64,000 nucleotides of DNA, from contig CAMXCT020002668.1 of NCBI GenBank assembly GCA_947184155.2, positions 52,501-116,500 of the forward strand, read 5' to 3'. The translations under genes were made by a program, and so were the position numbers. Of the stretch, positions 1-12,229 are shown piece after piece. The notes below the pieces were generated by a model. The model saw nothing but the letters and a program-made list of their open reading frames with translations, had not been told where the DNA came from and ran no database searches. The DNA comes from Cladocopium goreaui. Taxonomy: Eukaryota; Sar; Dinophyceae; Suessiales; Symbiodiniaceae. Position 1 is the stretch's first letter. Every line of letters starts with the position of its first letter.

Positions 1-971
1 TAAATCTGCATTGATGGATTGATGGGAAACTTACTCAGATATTTGACCTTGGCACATGAATGGCATAAATCAAAAGGAACCTCATTCGATCTACCTCATT
101 CCCCAGGCATCTATTCATCTATATATATATATATATATGCATATACATCCGCATGTGCAAGTGAAAACCAAATCTGTGCTTGTACCACGCCAAATCCTAA
201 CCGAACATGTCTCATCCATTTAACGATAAGATGCGGCCCGAAATTTTGAGCAGCATCTGTAGGTGGTATGTGAGCATGTTTCTCTCCGTCCTATCTATCC
301 CATCTATTAAATCTATCCTATCTAGTTTCCTACCTACCTACCTACCTCCCTCCCTCCCTCCCTGCCTGCCTGCCTACCTACCTACCTCTACCTACTTGCC
401 TGCCTGCCTAATGTACAGCCAAATTAGTAACTCCCCCCCACAAATAACTACGCCGCCAACCGTGTTTTGTTGTTTTTTGTGGGGGGTGATCTTTTAGTCA
501 ATTATATTGAGAAGTTTCAAGGCCAAGCCCTCAACAAATTCTGAAACTAAATCTAAAAAACCCTAAAGATTTTATTAATGCATCGATTTCTTTATTATAT
601 ATTGGTCCCTTTCCAATATAGAAGGAGAAAAAAATACAAACTCAGAAAGGGAGTAGCCTTGAACCACCTTGGAACCACGATAAAAAGCATTGTTTTAGTA
701 TGTGCCGTTTGAGGGGGCTATGAAAATCAGATGTGGGCATTACCTACCTGGTTCCCTATCTTTAATCGTTCTTTATCTCCGTATTAGTATCTTTGTGTAT
801 CTTTGTCATCTGTCTATCAGTCCATCTATCATGATCTATCTGATTTAGCTGGGTTGAGTATTTTAAATTAACCATATCACTAGATATTAATATTATTTAA
901 TGACATGTGCTAATTAATCATATGCATGTTTATCATGAATTAATCCACTCCTTTCTGATATCTTAACAGAC
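1..971. other. No gene seen; simple repeats
   Basis: No convincing protein-coding signal on either strand. The stretch holds a short (AT)n run at about 120-138 and a pyrimidine-rich CTAC/CTCC/CTGC tandem block at about 335-410, followed by AT-rich sequence. Open frames over the repeats are low-complexity and were not accepted as genes. Confidence 0.6.
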
Positions 972-1160
972 TCAGGACACCGTTTCGGTGGCTTTGCCAC
1001 AAGGGACAGCTGGATCCGGTGCGTGTTCGGTGGAACACCTGATGTAAAAACTTGATTCCACCTGAGCTCCGCAAAACATCCAGACTTCAACTGGAAATAT
1101 CAAGACTTTGCCGCATCGCTTTGCCATTACCAAGTCCCTTCCGCGGAACATTGGATTCAT
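972..1160 (-). CDS. Candidate terminal exon of a host gene
   Basis: The minus strand is open for about 62 codons with balanced amino-acid use and ends in a TGA at 972-974. An AG|GTGGAA donor-like site lies inside the frame, so the exon may end earlier and the last codons may be intron. I recognise no domain. The orientation agrees with all other strong genes in the window. It could equally be chance open sequence. Confidence 0.35.
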   Translation of the reverse strand: MNPMFRGRDLVMAKRCGKVLIFPVEVWMFCGAQVESSFYIRCSTEHAPDPAVPCGKATETVS

Positions 1161-1689
1161 CCTGAGGGTCACTTGTCTAGATCAGCAAACGCAGCTAAAA
1201 ACATGTCTCTGAGATTTTTCCGGAGCCATATGAGTGCCGGCTTGAGACTCTTCTCCTCTCTTTGTTTTCCTGAATGGATCCTACTGGTGGTTTGTGAAAC
1301 CACCTCATGTTCGAGTACCCGATGGTTTGGCTTTTACCCATGCTCCTGCACCTATGTTGTGAGATGAAGGTGAGGATGACGAGTACCGACACGAAGGACA
1401 AAGTATCTTGAGGACATTCGGGAAAAAAGAATGATGTTTGGGAATAGCGAGCGCTTTGTCTTAGTTTGGGTGACATACAAGCAATGCACGAAATGACAGG
1501 GACCGCTCGGGCACCATGTAGCTAGGGTATGGGTCAACACATAGGCCGCCATAGGATGGGGGATGCTTGCATCTGGCATTTCAGGATTTTTTCATCAGAG
1601 CCCATTCTCAATGGACGTCTTGCATCAGATCCCGGATCTCGGCATTCTATGCATTCTGTGAATTGAATGATGTTACCCTCCGGTGTCCT

Positions 1690-1812
1690 GCAGGTTTCCC
1701 AATCCCTTGTCTCATGGCCAGTTTGACAGCCTCAGTTGGCAATGGTGGCGACGCCCACTTCAATGACACGGCGCCTTGGATTGCCAAAAACCGAACGCAT
1801 GTTTTGCAACTG
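1690..1812 (-). CDS. Candidate exon, same orientation
   Basis: A minus-strand frame of about 40 codons reads like ordinary protein (stretches such as RFLAIQGAVSLKW and PTEAVKLAMRQG). The plus strand of the same stretch is also open, so strand is not certain; minus is preferred because it matches the neighbouring candidate exon and the window-wide gene direction. No family recognised. Confidence 0.3.
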
Positions 1813-3112
1813 GGTACATAGATTAATGTAGAACTATATAGGTAAACGCCTATAACACATAGACAATTAGGTACTCAATGCCTGCTCCTAGAGGTCCTAC
1901 CTCGCTGTCTGTTCCCCTACTGTTTGGGGGACCTGACCTCGTTCCCCGATGCCGCAACATGAAATGACTACTGCCTACACGTTCCTACTTCGTTTTGCTA
2001 CATAGATATGGTGTTTTCGACTAACCACCAAAGCCGTCACTTAGGTATCATCACATATCTATGGGGTAAGGGACTCACCTGCGCTCGCAGGGTTTTTATG
2101 CCATTTCTTATTTTTACTCATCCGCACACAACTTTGACCCATCTATACACACAGGGATGGGGTTGGGTTGGGGTTGAGGTGGGGTGCCAATGTTCATGTT
2201 CACTTGCACACACGGGTTGGGGTGGCCAATAACGTTCACGTTCACTTGCACACACAGGCACTGCACCCGGATCATGTGGGGTTGGGGATTGGGTGGGTTT
2301 GGTGTTGGGTTGGGGTTGGGGGCAGCGAGAGAACTAGCTCAAAATCTTAAGTGTCCTGGACAGAGTAGAGTGAAGTAGAGTAGGGTTAAGAAAAGAAAAA
2401 TCAGGGAGAATAAATACAGCAAGAGTAGAGTAGAGTGAACTTGCGTAGAAGCTAGCATAGTAGAATTGAAAAAGTCGGAGGAAAGTAGCGTAGATTCACC
2501 TGTAAACGTAAACTGGAGTAACTTCGCGTGCAAGGACGAGTAGAAGACCCGCATGCACAGACGAGTTGATTCTCGCGTGTACAGGTGAGGCCCTAACCGT
2601 TGTGGGTAGATATGGGTAGATAGGTGTGATAGGTGGATACATGGATATATGGGCCAGTTGTGCAGGCAGCTGTGCTGCAAAATGAGGACAACCCAAAGCT
2701 TCTCTAACTGATGCCATATCGAGTTCAATGTGTGGACCGAGGTGCGGAAGTATGTACTGCATAGACATGTAGATGACCGGTCATTGATTTAAGCAGGGCA
2801 CAAGAGTGTGAGCAGGTAGCTTGGATACAGTGATGAAAGCATTCACCCTAGCCTTCTGCAGAACATAACTCCAAAATCATTTCATTTCATCTGCATGCCA
2901 GTATCACCCGGAAGCCCAATGCAAACAATTCAACGGTATGACACCTAATTGATGACACAACTTCCAAATTTGGGACATGAAAGCTGGGAAAACAACATTG
3001 CCATCTAGCGTGTCATTGCTTGCTTGTCTTTGCATGTGTTTACAGGCGTGCTTACATTTAGTCGATTTTAGTTGTAGATATTGCATGACGCTCGGTATAC
3101 TAGTATGATGAT
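1813..3112. other. No gene seen
   Basis: Contains GGGTTGG-type G/T-rich sequence at about 2150-2320 and AGAGTAGAGT-type repeats at about 2360-2490. Open frames here are short, overlap on both strands and are compositionally biased, so none is called. Confidence 0.5.
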
Positions 3113-3414
3113 ATGCATGTATGTACATACATCCATATATATATATATGTATATACAATATTGATACATTCTGTGCATATATATATGTGTGTGTCTGTGT
3201 GTGTGTGCATGCATGCATGCATGCATGCATGCGTGCATGGATGTATGTATGTTTGTATGTATGTATGTATGTATGTATGTATGTATGTATGTATGTATAT
3301 GTCTCTGTGTATGTCTATGTGTATGAGTATGTGTATGTGTATGTATGTGTATGTATATGTATGTATATGTAAATGTATTTGTATATGTATATGTGTGTGT
3401 GTATGTGTGTATGT
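3113..3414. repeat. TGTA/ATGC microsatellite, left half
   Basis: Tandem TGTA, ATGC and GTAT-type units run up to the edge of the first copia LTR at 3415. The same repeat family resumes immediately after the other LTR at 11,840, so this was one array before the element inserted. The open frames across it on both strands are repeat translations, not genes. Confidence 0.9.
3409..3413. repeat. Elt1 target-site duplication, left copy
   Basis: GTATG, repeated at 11,840-11,844 beyond the other LTR. One extra T (3414) separates it from the TG of the LTR. Because the target is itself a TGTA repeat, the exact duplication length is ambiguous. Confidence 0.55.
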
Positions 3415-3704
3415 TGTCAGATTGACACTGGTAGCTTGATCACTTCTAATCTTCCACCCAGATTGGAACCCTGTCCAAATGCAGAAACTCCTGTTTTGCC
3501 CAATGCGAAGCCACGACCTGCAATCAGTCCAACGCACCCACAGCTGGCCACAGCTGTATCCGCTAAGCATCACTGATAGCGCTATTGCTCAAGCTAATCC
3601 CTCCCTCCAGCCCAGAGGCTGCGGCAACAACTGGTTACTGGAAGAACCCCTTGGTTAAGTGAGGGACTGACCTCATGCACATGTGAACTGGCCTGGCTTT
3701 CACA
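3415..3704 (-). repeat. Elt1 3' LTR
   Basis: 290 bp, TGTCAG...TTTCACA on the plus strand. Near-identical to 11,550-11,839, with two substitutions noticed by eye. It is the 3' LTR because the element reads on the minus strand. Confidence 0.93.
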
Positions 3705-3952
3705 TTCGTACTATCAAAATTTTGTTCATCATGTGCACATTCCAGATACGACTTCGGTGATCAGGATGGTGAAGACAATCACGGACATGAAGTTGAGAAA
3801 TACCCAGTTAATTATGCATTGAAGACAATGCCAACCGCATCACTTGTATTTGTCTCCTGTGAGGCAGAGACCATGCTTGCATCATCGAAAGATCTAATTG
3901 TGTTTCAAAACTTCAATCGGATAGCGCATGGACGGCTTGGCTTTTCCACAAA

Positions 3953-4540
3953 CTACCGATGCTCTGAACTTTCGGGACTGAGAGCTTGAAGCCATTTGAT
4001 TCTGGTTCTTGCATCTGATCTAGCCTTGAGTATCTCATGCTCGTCATGCAAACTGTAGTGACCTTGCTGTAAGCATGTCCTAAGCATGGTGTTGTCCATG
4101 ACTTTTGTCAACGCATCAGCTACTTGGGCGGCTGATGGAACCCATCGGATCTGAATGCCGTTTTGGATATGTTCTCGAATCAGCTTGGCTTGAAGTTGAG
4201 TACGAAATTCAGTGCATGTTGGGGGAGCATTACGGTTGATTAAGTCAAAAAGTGATTTGCAATCAGTGGTGATGAAATCAGAACGTTCCTTGGGAATATC
4301 ATTGAGGATTCTTTTGGCAACTTCAGGCATCGGCTGTTTCTCAGGTAGTTCTGGGGTCAACGCTGAAAATGCTGGTGGAAGTCGGAGGAGAGTGCTATCA
4401 GCTTGTCTCCAATCACAGCGATGATCACATATCCATGCCCAGAAAAGGCGCACCCAAGAAAGCATATCCACTGCTCCTGCCAGAGCCATTGCTTCGGCTG
4501 ACAACGTGCTGACTGCCACCTTCTGGATTTTCTTGGACTG
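3953..4540 (-). pseudogene. Elt1 RNase H C-terminal half, displaced frame
   Basis: This frame carries the second half of the copia RNase H: an SAEAMAL motif, the TTDCKSLFDL acidic motif and a final RWVPSAAQVADALTK motif, ending at TAG (3953-3955). The first half of the same domain (VAFSDASFASE at about 4605-4640) lies in the polyprotein frame. Translation would have to switch frame near 4,535-4,546, just after an in-frame TAG of this frame, so one small indel there separates the halves. A programmed shift so late in a domain is unlikely; mutation or assembly error is more plausible. Confidence 0.8.
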
Positions 4541-7500
4541 CGTCTATTTTCACCAATGCACTTATGAGCTGACATGATCATCATTCCCTGATGTGAGTCA
4601 GGGCATTTCTCTGACGCAAATGAGGCATCGGAAAAGGCAACAAACCGCAAATCATGAACTGGTATGGATTGTATTCGAAGGGCCACATTGGAATGTTGTT
4701 TTGTTTCATGGAGTGTTCGATTTGCCTCAACCAACGTGGACACTTTTGCTTTGTTGATTTGGCTCTGAAGCCATCCCAGTCGGCTGCATATGTCAGGTCG
4801 CGTGTTTACAGCTGCATACTGTAAGCTCCCTATCAGAGCTCGCAACGCTTGTCGTTCCTCTTCTGTGACGACACTGTCTGGTTGACACCTTCGATCACGA
4901 GAGATGGAAATTGCATGAATATCCCGAACATACTGTGACTGGTTCACTGTGATCGTATAATCAGCTTCTTGCGTGACATGTAAACCTGTGAACACAAATT
5001 TGTGCATCTTACGGGATCCAAAAGGAAACTTGGCTTCCAGTTGTTTGAGCTTGCTCTGAAAATTTTCATTTCCACAACACAACCCATCATCAACATGAAC
5101 GCCAATCAGACCTTGTGTCTCTTGGGTTTTGGAGTCACTCAGATGGAACAGGCACGGATCAAACGGTGATGCTTGGAATCCCAGCTCCTCGAGGGTCTTC
5201 TTCAGTTCAACAAACCAGAGATATGGTGCGTCAACACGCCCATAGGCACCTTTGAGAAGTTGCACCACTTCATCTTGACGGAGCTTGAGTTTCTGTCGCA
5301 TCTCTTCTGGTGGTTCCATGCCCAGAACGCGATTGCTCTGCTCACTGCCTCGTAAAAATGCAGTCTGTACATCGAAGCTTTGGATATCCCATTTTCGGCT
5401 GGCACAGTACTGAAGGAGAAGCATCCGGGTCAGTTTATTCATTGTGGGACTATCGCGAGGAATCTCTGATACTTCAGGATCTTCAAAACCAAGCACAACA
5501 AGTCTAGCCTTCGGTTTCATTTTCTGGGATTGTTGTGGTTGATCAGCGGCAGGATCAACTTCTTTCCAGGTTAAAATCCATCGGCTTCGGAGAATGTTGG
5601 CTTTTGGGATCTGATTACGCATGATTTTTGTGATAGTCTCGGTACTGATCCAGCTTTCCACTTCTTTCATCTTGGCCTGCCGGAAACGCTCGCGATCTTC
5701 AGCCGTGAGATCTGACAGTTTCACCTCACTGCGTTGTCGTTTTGCTGCTGAAACAAGAAATGCCATTTCCTGTGGTTTCGTTTCCTCACGCCAGCGGGTG
5801 ATGTCTTGAGCACAAATGGGAATCTCTAGTTTCCAACATTGATTGTTATCAACTTGGAAGACATGGTCGGCTTCTACGAAGAGTTCATCATCCGTATCTG
5901 GAATGGGTACTTCCACTGGATTGGGTGGCTGTTCAACATTTTCGGAGGGATCCTGGTTGTTGGGAACTGGTTCACCATCAGGTTGTTCAGAGTTGCTGTC
6001 ACTTATTGGGAGTACTGAAACGTTAGGGTTATCTTCATTGGGAATTACTGGAATCTGATTCACATCTTGATTATTGGCAGTGGTAGTTGAACTTGGTGCT
6101 TCAGCGGGAATTAAATTGTGATATTGTACTCCGCCATGTGGTGGGATAATGCTTTGATTTGGTGACGTTAAGTTTGGAGAATCACCTGATTGATTTTCAT
6201 TGATGGTGGATTGATGTTGCCACTCTTCAACTGCTGACAGCGGTCGGAGGTGTTCTGGAGCTACACGATACAGCTTGCTGCCCATGGTGATCCACACAAC
6301 GTGTGTACTTTCTTGCAACACAACTCGAAGGGGACCTATCCAAGAGCCATCAACTTCACCACGTTTTCGCCACATCATGACATGATCTCCCTGGACATAC
6401 TTGCCCCGATTGGGCCTACTCTTTTGGACTAGGGCTCGTCTTAGGACCTGACAATTGTCAGTGGCAGTGAAGGCGCGACGTGCGCGTTCTCGCAGGGCCA
6501 GTTCCTCTCTAAATCGGAGACCTTCAGGACGATCATCAATGGCTAAACTGTGGGAAGGCAGCTGCATATCTGAAACTACTGAACCGGCTACCCTACTTGA
6601 CTTTCCAAACACAAGGACTTCTGGTGGATAACCCCTGTGACGGCTCCATTGATTTTTGGTTGCAGTGGCCAAAGCGGTTGCTTGACTGACTTTTTCAAAG
6701 GAATCAAGTGGTTCTTCGGTGTCCATTTTGTTCAAGATACTTTGCAGCACGGCTCCATGCCTCTCAATTCTGGAATTTTGCCAGTGTGCTTCGGTGGCAA
6801 TGGTTCGATGTTTGATTGAGTACCGTTGTAAAAAGGTCATGAAATCATTGGAATTCAGTTCTGTCCCTGCATCCATGCACAGTAGACCTGGAGGTCCAGC
6901 CCATTGAATCCACCCCTGGTGAAGCGCTTGTATGGCTTGTTCAGCATCATGTGCACGAGTAACCACGGCAGTGTGATACAAGGTACTTTGATCCAACATG
7001 TGATAGATGTTATACTGTTGCCCCAATTTATTAGTCCAGGTGATACCATCAATGGCAACAACATCTCCAAAATCCCCATGGTCATGTATGGAACTTGGAC
7101 GAGCTATTTTGGGATCTTGATTCTCACCACATGTGGAACATTTCAGGTCTCCGATGGCTTGGAGAATTTCACTGGGGCATCCCAGTTGACGACAGAACTC
7201 TGTCAATTTCATAGCTCCCGGATGGCCCAGGTTTCGGTGATTTTTGAGAAGCCATGCCTGAGTTTCGGGCTTCAACATCATGAAACGGGGTCCATGTTTC
7301 TGAGAGGCTAAGTCAATGACATGACGATCTATTGATTCGGTCTTTTCTGGTTCGGAAACTCTTTGGGTCACATCCATTGGCTCATGAGTGCGAGGTCGCT
7401 TTGGTTCTGGTTCTGATCCGTCGAACTCAGCAGAGCGAACAGCACGGACGTCGGCAGAAGGTTGAGACTGCACTGGAACATGTTCGGCAACAGGTACCTC

Positions 7501-10500
7501 TTGGCCTACCACTGTCTTGGCTTTGGCAAAAATGGTCAGACTGACTCTGGCTGGCGTTCCCTTTCGACGCAGGCCTTTAAATGTCAGTTTCTCCCAGGGC
7601 TCCCATTCATCATCAACAACCACATCTTCATGCTTGCGACGGATGCAAATGCGTTTTCTTAAGGGGGCACTACCTGGTGGAACATTTCTGGTAGGGCCAG
7701 GATACCGGTCAGTGCCACGACAAAGGACCACATGTTTAATCTCATGTTCAGGACATAACATGGAAATCTCATGAATGATTTCTCCAGTGTCAATCACCAG
7801 TGGTCCAACACGTGGGGCCATTACATTGGCACGTCTCATCACTGTCTGCCAGCTGGCGTCAGCAAATCGCTGTGCAATGGCTTGTGGACTCAATTTTGAC
7901 ATGAGGCGTCTCTTCTTGGTTGGGTGTTCATTGTTTTCCTGAGAAGGTGGGTCATCCATTGCAAACACAGGCTTTTCCTTTGGAACTTCATAGAGCAAAA
8001 TCTTGACTACCTGTCGAGCAAATTTGGCTGGATACGTTTCAGTGAACGTGGACAATGACATACGCTTTCCCTCATGTTTGATGCTTCCTGCGATTTGTCG
8101 ATGTTCATGATCGGAATTGCACAGCTTTCCATGGATGGCTCGGGCCAATGAATCTGACGTTGTCACAACGTTCAAACGCTTTCGGATGGGCATGGCTGAT
8201 TCTGGATCGGTCAAGTTGCCCATGCGGCAGAGGTCAAAGCGGCAAATCATTGTGTGTTCCACAATTTCACTTAGTGGTTGGAGCTGCAACATCTTGGAAC
8301 CATCCGGCTGTTCTAAGTGAAAATGCAGTGATCTCTGCACCTGAAATCGATACATCACAATGGCTAAGCTGATCTGCCAAAGGCTTGCCAGACGTTTCTG
8401 AAGAATGTCATGCAACCCATGGAGTGATTTATTCATGTTGAGAGCACTCCATCGACTCCAGGGTCCACATTCAGGGCTATACCAAAGATTCTTGGGATTC
8501 TGTGTGGTCAATATTTGAAACATCCTACGGCGTCCTGCAGCTGTTTGGAGGTCACCTTCTGCCAATCCGAATCTTTTGGAGCGGCCACCAATGGACGACA
8601 TTTGCTTTGTGAGTTCACTGTCACTGGAACACATGACTTCGAACAAGTCAAGTTGAGGAAGTTGAAACTTGTTCTTCTGATTTTGTTGAATCACTTGATC
8701 AAGTTCAGCTTGAAATTGCTTTACCATGCGTTGCATTTGTCGGTGATAACTGTTGTTGGAAACATCATGTGTGAAGTCAAAATCAGTGTCCAGTGTCATG
8801 TTCAAATGCATTTCTTCTGCAAAAACACCATGCCGTATCAGATCAGCCTCATTTGCACTCAGAAATCTCAGTTCTCGGACTTCACCTGCATCTTCTTCAT
8901 GTGCTCCAGCATCTCGTGCATCATCATTTCGACTTGTCCCATTCGGTTGGACAGATGCTGGTTGCTCTGTCGTAGATCTTGCATCTCTTCCTGAATGAAG
9001 GGCAGGTGCATCAGGTCGGCTGCATCTGATCCGTCCGTGGGCATGACATCTTCCCAGACCTCCTGTGGAACGGGAGGAGTGCTTTTGGTCTCCTTCGGCT
9101 TGATGTTCTGGTTGCTGGTTTTGGTCTTCACCTGAACTTCCTGTAGGCGGAGACGGACATACTGCACAAACATCATATGTTCTGGTTTGTCGCTCATCTC
9201 GAACCTGTTCAGGATGAACTCGGTCCACTGGGCGTCCTCGAACGCCTGAGCATAGGTCATGCCCTTCTTTGACTCTCCGAAGGTGATTTTCTCGCTGGCT
9301 AGCTCTTCCTGAGTCATTACACTCACGGCCTCTCGAGAGATCTGCTTCTTCTGTGACTTGTTGTACTCCTTGAGCTGCAAAGCCAGGGACGTCATGTTCA
9401 CCCGAGGTTAAGTCACGTTCGGCGTTGATCTTTGTACCACACACTGCTGAGTCGGCCGGACATGGTGGTAACAGATTCACCGGTGAATTGATTCTTGAAA
9501 CCGTTTCATGACAACTGACCGAACTGTCTAGCGGAGATGATGGATCTGGCACGTTGGGCTCACTAACCCCAAGGCTTCCCTGCGGCTGATGAACTGTCAT
9601 TTTGGCACCACTTTCAGGTTCAGTCTGAGCCATGCAAGAGGCCTCACTTGATTCACCAGAAAAACTATCATTCCAAAGTTGGTTCAAGTCCATTAAGAAC
9701 AAGTTCTTTGGGGATCTTTCAAGAGTGAGAAACTTTCGTAAGGCCTTACTCCACATGGTTCCCTCTTCAGTGTCAATCACAGCTTGAATCTGTTTCAAGA
9801 AGGCACTTGACAGTAAGAAAGGAGTTGGACCTGGAACAACTGCAATTCGGAACCATCCCTTTTGGATCGGGAGCACGAGTGCATGTTGGCTCGTCAGCGT
9901 TTGATGGTTACCAAATCGAAACACTAAATGGCATGGAGCACGATGTGCTTGCTTTCGGATCTGTTCGGGAAGACCCTGCAAAAGTTCTGCCACCTGATGG
10001 CTTCCAATCACTGTCTGTGAAGCACCTAAATCAACAATGCCATGTGTGCCTGATGATGCAAAGTGTATGTCATGTGAAATCACGCTGGGTGCCGGGTGAT
10101 CTTTTTGATCATGCATGTGAGACATCGAGGGACACTTTACATCATGAGACTTTGGCTGCGCAGCATCACGGTGGTTGGCACGGGTGCTCAGTTCATTCCT
10201 GAGGGCCATTCGGATGCGTGACATGACATGTGATTTAAATTCCCATTTCTTACCCTTATCATTATCCCACTTATTCCCAAGTTTATTTCCCGTGATTACC
10301 CCAAAACATGCGGCTGCACAATCTGGCAAAGGCTCGGGAAGTCTCATCTCAGGCAAATGGAAGATCTCGGGTGGAATCTCTGCTGGCACATCATCAACGA
10401 CCGCCATGGAAATCGGAACTGTGGATCCATCACTCGGAGGGCCAGTGGATGAGGCTGATTGGCGAAGGCTGCATTCGGCCTTCCAATGACCCTTTTTCCC

Positions 10501-11508
10501 GCACAGTCTGCACGTAGAATTAGCTATCCTCTGTGCTAGTGACTTACCTTTTCCGCCTCCTTTTCCAAAACCTTTCTTGCCCCCACTTTTCCCTCCTTTT
10601 CTCACGGGCCAAAACCCTCTGAATTTGGCACGTTCTGTCAGGCGGCGACGTGCCTCCTGATATGAGGAAAAATAGGCAGCTAGGTCTGCATCACTCTGCA
10701 CTGCTTCTGTCACTGCGTCCTTAAACTGTACCACCATAGCAGCATCTTCATCATTGTCATTGGCTAACTGTGCTAAGGTTTCATCATCCAGTGGATCATC
10801 AACAGTCCAATACGTGTCATGTTCTTCATCCTCTTCTACTTCATCAACATTGAAGGCCAAATGGTCATAGGTTTTCATGTTCCTTTCTCGTTTGGCACCC
10901 GTGTAGTCTTGAAAGAAAGATGAACCTAACATGCGTATGGCTGCTACGACCTTCTTCCATTCCAGTTTCTGTCCAATTTGTTCAGCTCCGGACTCCACCA
11001 ACACGCGCTTTTTGTCTTCACCTGATAGGCGACTGCCACGAAGCAAAACATACGATCGAATCTGATCCATGTCAACGTCCTTGGTCAAAAGCTCAGTCCA
11101 AACCACATCAACACGGGCGATGAAACTGTCACCTGTCTCGTCAGGCTTCTGCTGACATCGATACAAGGCCTTTTCCACCAACTCAAAACGATGCTCAAGG
11201 GGAATCTGTCCCCAGGTGCCCCCAACCAATTCCACCAGTTTCTGAACCCCTTTACGGTCATTCACCAAGAGGTCCTTTTGATGCAAATGAAGCTTCTGGT
11301 AGGCTGATCCCTTTGTGTTGAGGATCAGTCGGGTGATGAGCTCCAGGATTTTGGTCTGGGGCCATGCTTCAAGCAGTAGGTGAACCTTGCTGGACCAAAT
11401 GTCCACATTGTCACTTGCAGGATCAAACGAAGGCACTAACAGCGCAAGCTGATTCGAGATGGTTCCACCCCCATCAGTTCCAGCCTGTCCTCCAGTTGAT
11501 TCAGACAT
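4541..11508 (-). CDS. Elt1 Gag-Pol polyprotein (RNase H broken)
   Basis: One long frame from ATG at 11,508, 41 nt inside the 5' LTR. Order: Gag with a CX2CX4HX4C zinc knuckle (about 10,471-10,512, residues 333-346); aspartic protease with DLGAS at about 10,020-10,035 where DSGA or DTGA is usual; a methyltransferase-like module (8,230-8,670); integrase with its H..H..CSTC zinc site (7,127-7,245) and catalytic Asp, Asp, Glu at about 7,050, 6,870 and 6,765; reverse transcriptase with SFDVQTAFL (5,348-5,383) and HVDDG (5,073-5,101); and the start of RNase H. The frame stays open to 4,357, but after about 4,540 it no longer encodes RNase H. A 534-bp segment, 8,868-9,401, looks better coded in another frame. 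Confidence 0.9.
8230..8670 (-). other. Elt1 methyltransferase-like module in Pol
   Basis: Between protease and integrase the polyprotein has a segment with a SAM-methyltransferase layout. It starts with a strand-like LDLFEVMCSSDSEL (about 8,608-8,657), has RFGLAEGDLQTAAG downstream, then WYSPECGPWSRW (8,449-8,484), where a catalytic PC or PPC loop would sit, and FHLEQPDGSKM (8,290-8,325), resembling the ENP/ENV motif. The same order occurs in Elt3. Family membership is inferred from motif order only; fold, activity and target base are unknown, and the site has SPEC rather than a clean PC. Confidence 0.5.
8868..9401 (-). CDS. Elt1 nested frame: coiled-coil-like module
   Basis: A 177-codon frame overlapping the polyprotein in a different frame. 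It reads far more like protein than the polyprotein frame does here: an ALQLKEYNKSQKKQ start, a central EDAQWTEFILNRFEMSDKPEH stretch, and a heptad-rich tail (MMMHEMLEHMKKM) suggesting a coiled coil. The polyprotein frame is R/G/S/H-rich and shadow-like. I infer either compensated frameshifts near 9,400 and 8,870 or a true overlapping ORF. I believe similar sequence is common in dinoflagellate transposon-related proteins, but could not check. Confidence 0.5.
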   Translation of the reverse strand: MNMTSLALQLKEYNKSQKKQISREAVSVMTQEELASEKITFGESKKGMTYAQAFEDAQWTEFILNRFEMSDKPEHMMFVQYVRLRLQEVQVKTKTSNQNIKPKETKSTPPVPQEVWEDVMPTDGSDAADLMHLPFIQEEMQDLRQSNQHLSNRMGQVEMMMHEMLEHMKKMQVKSEN

Positions 11509-11535
11509 GAATTCTGTGGCGCCTGATCGCCAGGT

Positions 11536-11548
11536 AGCTCCGCTACCA
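11536..11548 (-). promoter_or_regulatory. Elt1 primer-binding site
   Basis: Read on the minus strand just inside the 5' LTR: TTGGTAGCGGAGC. It begins with the TGG expected for pairing to a tRNA CCA end and resembles initiator-Met-tRNA binding sites (TGGTAGCAGAG in animals). One base separates it from the LTR end. The tRNA identity is inferred. Confidence 0.7.
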
Positions 11549-11549
11549 A

Positions 11550-11839
11550 TGTCAGATTGACACTGGTAGCTTGATCACTTCTAATCTGCCACCCAGATTG
11601 GAACCCTGTCCAAATGCAGAAACTCCTGTTTTGCCCAATGCGAAGCCACGACCTGCAATCAGTCCAACGCACCCACAGCTGGCCACAGCTGTATCCGCTA
11701 AGCGTCACTGATAGCGCTATTGCTCAAGCTAATCCCTCCCTCCAGCCCAGAGGCTGCGGCAACAACTGGTTACTGGAAGAACCCCTTGGTTAAGTGAGGG
11801 ACTGACCTCATGCACATGTGAACTGGCCTGGCTTTCACA
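11550..11839 (-). repeat. Elt1 5' LTR
   Basis: 290 bp direct copy of 3415-3704. Its outer edge abuts the resumed microsatellite and the right copy of the GTATG duplication (11,840-11,844). It should contain the element's promoter; no motif was identified. Confidence 0.93.
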
Positions 11840-12198
11840 GTATGTGTGTATGTGTGTATGTGTGCATGTGTGCATGTGTGCATGTGTGCATGTGTGCATG
11901 TGTGCATGTGTGCATGTGTGCATGTGTGCATGTGTGCATGTGTGCATGTCTGTATGTCTGTATGTCTGTATGTCTGTATGTCTGTATGTCTGTATGCATG
12001 CATGCATGCATGCATGTATGTATGTATGTATGTATGTATGTATGTATGTATGTATGTATGTATGTATGTATGTATGTATGTATGTATGTATGTATGTATG
12101 TATGTATGTATGTATGTATGTATGTTGTATGTATGTTGTATGTATGTATGTATGTATGTATGTATGTATGTATGTATGTATGTATGTATGTATGTATG

Positions 12199-12229
<31 letters not shown>

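Larger units (their letters stand above)
3415..11839 (-). mobile_element. Elt1: Ty1/copia LTR retrotransposon
   Basis: Full-length element of about 8.4 kb on the minus strand, bounded by two 290-bp direct LTRs that begin TG and end CA. By eye they differ at two positions, in the segments near 3453 and 3572, which suggests a recent insertion. Internally it has a primer-binding site, a single gag-pro-int-RT-RNase H reading frame (integrase before RT, the copia order), and a roughly 250-bp non-coding 3' tail. No purine-rich tract is evident next to the 3' LTR. The polyprotein is frameshifted in RNase H, so this copy is probably not autonomous. Confidence 0.93.

Noticed and set aside
4357-4540. 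C-terminal part of the Elt1 long frame
   Set aside because: Past the frameshift it encodes Arg/Trp-rich nonsense, while the displaced frame carries the RNase H motifs.
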